Positions 6,973-8,592 of a DNA stretch of 8,592 bases are shown here, piece after piece. A program made the translations under genes and the position numbers. The stretch spans positions 1 through 8,592 of the forward strand of contig CANQUO010000087.1 in the NCBI GenBank assembly GCA_947627085.1, read 5' to 3'. Under the pieces are notes generated by a model. The model saw only the letters and a list, made by a program, of their open reading frames with translations. It did no database searches and was not told where the DNA came from. The first letter of the stretch is position 1; every line of letters begins with the position of its first letter. Source of the DNA: an uncultured Oscillospiraceae bacterium (lineage in GTDB: Bacteria > Bacillota > Clostridia > Oscillospirales > Oscillospiraceae).

Positions 6973-7001
6973 TTGCCTTTTTCGGAAATATGGTTTATAA
7001 T
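6973..7001 (+). promoter_or_regulatory. Sigma-A-type promoter for the bofA-like operon
   Basis: TTGCCT (6973-6978) and a perfect TATAAT (6996-7001) are 17 bp apart. The start of transcription should be near 7008, with a leader of about 20 nt. Its -35 box lies only 8 bp from the -35 box of the divergent folC promoter. The vegetative-type consensus suggests expression in growing cells, not only in the mother cell during sporulation. Confidence 0.75.
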
Positions 7002-7028
7002 AGTCAAAGTTTTTTCAGGAGGTATCCC

Positions 7029-7364
7029 ATGCTTACCGAGACGTTGACGGATTTTGAGAACAAGGCCGAGGAGATAATTGACGAGGTCAGCGCCGCCACG
7101 GGTCTGGACCCGAAGGTGGCGACGATAGCCCTTATCGTGCTGGTGCTAATCGCCGTATTCATCTTCACAAAGCCCATACGCTTTGTATTCAAGATACTTA
7201 TAAATACCGCCGTGGGCTTCGTGGCGCTTCTTTTGATCAACAAGCTTGGGGCCGATTTTGGCATCGCCCTTGCCGTAAACTGGCAAAACGCCGTGGTCGC
7301 CGGCGTATTCGGCGTCCCCGGCGTGGCGGTACTGCTCATTTTGAAGTGGGCGGGCATAATGTGA
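7029..7364 (+). CDS. bofA: BofA-family membrane protein (pro-sigma-K processing inhibitor-like)
   Basis: In B. subtilis, BofA is an inner-membrane protein that, with SpoIVFA, holds the intramembrane protease SpoIVFB inactive until pro-sigma-K is to be cleaved late in sporulation. This 111-residue protein shows the family pattern: KPIRFVFKILINTAVGFVALLLIN (48-71), then NWQN (84-87) and FGVPGVAVLLILK (94-106). Membrane segments are likely at about 30-47, 57-74 and 88-106. N71 and N84 appear to match N48 and N61 of B. subtilis BofA, but the position of its Thr64 is Asn here (N87), from memory of that sequence. An N-terminal, acidic, helix-prone tail of about 28 residues is extra compared with the 87-residue B. 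subtilis protein. The ATG at 7029 has AGGAGG 6 nt upstream. It is first in an operon with the dehydrogenase 10 bp later. Confidence 0.82.
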   Translation: MLTETLTDFENKAEEIIDEVSAATGLDPKVATIALIVLVLIAVFIFTKPIRFVFKILINTAVGFVALLLINKLGADFGIALAVNWQNAVVAGVFGVPGVAVLLILKWAGIM

Positions 7365-7374
7365 GGCGCGACAG

Positions 7375-8079
7375 ATGAAAACAGCCCTTGTCTCCGGCGC
7401 CTCCCGGGGCATCGGCGCGGCCTGCGCCGTGTCACTGGCTACGGATGGCCTCCGGGTAGTGGTAAATTACAACAAAAGCCGTGAAAAGGCGGAGAAGCTG
7501 GCCTCCCGGCTAGGCGGCGTCGCCCTTATGGCCGACGTCTCCGATCCCGTAGCCGTCAATAACATGTTCGCCGTCGCGGGGAACGTGGACATTTTAGTTG
7601 TCAACGCCGGCATAGCCATGCAAAAGCTCTTCACCGACACGACCTTTGCCGACTGGCGGCGTATTTTCTCCGTGAACGTGGACGGGGCCTACAACCTCAT
7701 CCACGCCGCCCTCCCCCACATGATCCACGAAAAGTGGGGCCGGATAGTCATAATAAGCTCCATGTGGGGCATCCGGGGCGCCAGCTGTGAGGCGGCCTAC
7801 TCCGCCGCCAAGGCCGCCCTCATCGGCCTTACAAAGGCCCTCGCCAAGGAGCTGGGACCGTCAGGCATCACCGTAAACTGCGTAGCCCCCGGCGTTATCG
7901 ACACCGACATGAACTGCTCCCTCACTCCCGATACCCTGGCCTCCCTCATCGACGACACCCCGATCATGCGCCTTGGCGCCCCGGAGGACGTGGCCGGCGC
8001 CGTATCTTTCCTCTGCTCCGACAGGGCCGCGTTCATCACCGGCCAGGTCATAAGCGTAGACGGGGGATTCGCCGTGTGA
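7375..8079 (+). CDS. Short-chain dehydrogenase, FabG-like; resembles EF-P 5-aminopentanone reductase (YmfI)
   Basis: A 234-residue classical SDR with a Rossmann fold. It shows the cofactor loop GASRGIG (8-14), ADVSD (53-57), VNAG (76-79), N101, catalytic S129, YSAAK (142-146, Y142 and K146) and the PG motif (172-173). FabG proteins with this fold reduce 3-oxoacyl-ACP. However QKLFTD (83-88), the Trp after the catalytic Ser (SSMWG, 128-132), GASCEAAYSAAKAA (135-148) and KELGPSGITVNCVAPGVIDT (158-177) recall the proteins annotated as EF-P 5-aminopentanone reductase, which in B. subtilis (YmfI) finishes the modification of elongation factor P. That reading is from memory; a generic FabG role cannot be excluded. 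NAD(P)H use is likely. The protein is slightly short, with compact loops before 53 and 71, and has VNAG for the usual NNAG. The Shine-Dalgarno is weak, so translation may depend on coupling to the upstream gene. Confidence 0.9.
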   Translation: MKTALVSGASRGIGAACAVSLATDGLRVVVNYNKSREKAEKLASRLGGVALMADVSDPVAVNNMFAVAGNVDILVVNAGIAMQKLFTDTTFADWRRIFSVNVDGAYNLIHAALPHMIHEKWGRIVIISSMWGIRGASCEAAYSAAKAALIGLTKALAKELGPSGITVNCVAPGVIDTDMNCSLTPDTLASLIDDTPIMRLGAPEDVAGAVSFLCSDRAAFITGQVISVDGGFAV

Positions 8080-8095
8080 AGTTTCCCGAATCCCC
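8063..8095 (+). other. Stem-loop spanning the end of the dehydrogenase gene
   Basis: GGGGATTCG (8063-8071) is the exact inverse of CGAATCCCC (8087-8095), giving a 9-bp stem with a 15-nt loop that contains the TGA stop (8077-8079). TTTT follows 12 nt later (8108-8111), too far for a standard intrinsic terminator. It may stabilise the 3' end of the message or act as a weak terminator. Confidence 0.4.
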
Positions 8096-8193
8096 GCTTC
8101 TCCTCTGTTTTAAAGCGAATAAGCACCAAAGGCTCTAATCCCCCCAGTCTCCCATTCCAAAAAATGTGGTATCCTCGCGGCGAGACGAAGGAC

Positions 8194-8218
8194 GGGCGGG
8201 TCTGGGACCCGCCCCTAC
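8194..8218 (+). repeat. GC-rich palindromic repeat, copy 2 of GGGCGGG family
   Basis: GGGCGGGTC (8194-8202) pairs perfectly with GACCCGCCC (8206-8214) over a 3-nt loop and ends in CTAC. It matches the copy in the purB leader (1795-1819) at 23 of 25 bases, in the same strand orientation, although it lies some 6.4 kb away in an unrelated gap. Confidence 0.8.
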
Positions 8219-8247
8219 GAGCCTTGGGTAAAATCCCCATAACAGCC

Positions 8248-8275
8248 GTAGGGGAGGGTTCCAAACCCTCCCCTA
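8248..8275 (+). repeat. Palindromic repeat GTAGGGG...CCCCTA, inverted partner of copy 2
   Basis: TAGGGGAGGGTT (8249-8260) pairs perfectly with AACCCTCCCCTA (8264-8275) over a CCA loop, giving a 12-bp stem. Its left edge GTAGGGG is the inverse of the CCCCTAC edge of copy 2, so the two face each other across 29 bp. Confidence 0.75.
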
Positions 8276-8323
8276 TTTCAATACGCGCCGCAAGGCGCAA
8301 CCTTTTCCAAAAAAAGGATTCGG

Positions 8324-8343
8324 CCCACCCCCTACCCCCTCCC
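8324..8343 (-). other. G-quadruplex motif on the minus strand
   Basis: On the minus strand four G-runs (3, 5, 5 and 3 G) are separated by single-base or two-base loops (A, TA, T). On the plus strand these are C-runs at 8324-8326, 8328-8332, 8335-8339 and 8341-8343. Such short loops predict a stable quadruplex. The left C-rich part also pairs with GGGAGGGG (8347-8354), so a duplex hairpin competes with it. Confidence 0.65.
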
Positions 8344-8357
8344 AAAGGGAGGGGCAA

Positions 8358-8406
8358 ACGATAACCACCACACCAGCGCGATGTGGTTAGAGGTAGGGGC
8401 TATCGT
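8358..8406. repeat. Interrupted palindrome ACGATA...TATCGT
   Basis: ACGATA (8358-8363) and TATCGT (8401-8406) are inverse copies. An inner TAACCAC (8362-8368) matches GTGGTTA (8383-8389), and CCACA/TGTGG is an alternative. It reads as one edge of a repeat unit, since ACGATAACC recurs at 8582-8590. Confidence 0.5.
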
Positions 8407-8462
8407 CTACTGAGCTGTAAGCGGCCAAGCGGGTTAGACGCAGGGACAATTCGACCACGCAC

Positions 8463-8498
8463 GCGCGGATGGCGATGGGATAAGCCGCCCACACGCGC
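8463..8498. repeat. Imperfect inverted repeat GCGCG...CGCGC
   Basis: GCGCG (8463-8467) can pair with CGCGC (8494-8498), and inside it GGCG (8471-8474) with CGCC (8486-8489). This is a modest stem; chance is possible in GC-rich sequence. Confidence 0.3.
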
Positions 8499-8520
8499 AA
8501 CCGGCATTTTCTCTCCTTTG

Positions 8521-8563
8521 CTACTTTCCTCTCTTTTGTGCCCAACAAAAGAGAGGAAAGTAG
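8521..8563. repeat. Perfect 19-bp palindrome with 5-nt loop
   Basis: CTACTTTCCTCTCTTTTGT (8521-8539) is the exact inverse of 8545-8563, with loop GCCCA (8540-8544). No U-tract follows on either side, so it is not a normal terminator. The length and perfection point to a repeat element, a mobile-element end or a processed RNA hairpin. Similar CTACTTTC...GAAAGTAG palindromes are, from memory, recurrent in Clostridia. Confidence 0.85.
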
Positions 8564-8592
8564 ACTCCCTCGTCCCATCGGACGATAACCGA

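Larger units (their letters stand above)
8080..8592. other. Gene-free region with dense hairpins and repeats
   Basis: No start with a good ribosome binding site or recognisable protein is seen in these 513 bp on either strand. The stretch holds at least six inverted repeats (entries below), a G-quadruplex motif, a CTCG/CGAG mini-hairpin (8174-8184), a GCGCC/GGCGC hairpin near 8285-8298, and ACGATAACC repeated at 8358-8366 and 8582-8590. The second copy suggests a further repeat unit beyond the right edge. No tRNA, rRNA or CRISPR pattern is visible. Confidence 0.6.

Noticed and set aside
6912..7007. Upstream start for FolC at 7007.
   Set aside because: The extra 32 codons run across both divergent promoters; the ATG at 6911 has AAGGAGG 7 nt upstream and gives the usual family N-terminus.
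6990..7028. Upstream start for the BofA-like gene at 6990.
   Set aside because: That ATG lies upstream of the TATAAT at 6996-7001, so it would precede the predicted start of transcription; the ATG at 7029 has a perfect AGGAGG.
7797..8357. A 186-codon minus-strand frame covering the end of the dehydrogenase gene and the hairpin region.
   Set aside because: Half of it is antisense to the conserved SDR, and the rest translates palindromic repeats.
8387..8578. A 63-codon minus-strand gene at the right end.
   Set aside because: Its frame runs through the 19-bp palindrome and other repeat parts, the product is Arg/Leu-rich with no motif, and no convincing ribosome site was seen; most likely repeat-derived.
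8080..8592. tRNA, small stable RNA or CRISPR array in the right-hand gap.
   Set aside because: No cloverleaf with a TTCRANY arm was found, and there are no regularly spaced direct repeats; only inverted repeats of different sequence are present.

Overview
The window looks like a piece of a GC-rich Clostridia chromosome, most likely an Oscillospiraceae-type gut Firmicute. This is inferred from four things: a BofA-family sporulation protein, strong AGGAGG-type ribosome binding sites, TTGNNN-17-TATAAT promoters, and intergenic hairpin repeats of a kind I associate from memory with that group. No phylogenetic test was possible here.

Positions 1-6911 are read on the minus strand, in transcriptional order folC, pyrG, glmS, purB, purA. 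folC (6911-5658) has its own promoter. pyrG (5426-3828) has a strong promoter and a roughly 136-nt structured leader. glmS (3695-1875) and purB (1763-333) follow after gaps of 132 and 111 bp in which I see no sigma-A promoter. purA starts 11 bp after purB and runs off the left edge. Together these genes cover core nucleotide, folate and cell-wall precursor supply. FolC makes polyglutamylated folates, which serve as one-carbon carriers for purine synthesis. PyrG makes CTP from UTP and glutamine, and GlmS makes glucosamine-6-phosphate from fructose-6-phosphate and glutamine. PurA and PurB catalyse the two successive steps from IMP to AMP, and PurB also acts earlier in the IMP pathway.

Positions 6912-7028 form a compact divergent promoter region. 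To the right, on the plus strand, a BofA-like membrane protein gene (7029-7364) and a short-chain dehydrogenase resembling EF-P 5-aminopentanone reductase (7375-8079) form a tight pair.

Positions 8080-8592 hold no convincing gene. They contain a dense series of palindromes and hairpins, a strong G-quadruplex motif on the minus strand, and a 19-bp perfect inverted repeat.

The genes are ordinary housekeeping genes. I do not see a new enzymatic or defence system. The observations most worth a second look are in the non-coding parts: a two-hairpin repeat that carries or abuts the Shine-Dalgarno sequence of glmS and pyrG, a possible 20-codon leader peptide upstream of glmS, alternative pairings in the purB and pyrG leaders, and the repeat array at the right end. 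An adenylosuccinate lyase of animal-like type is also notable.
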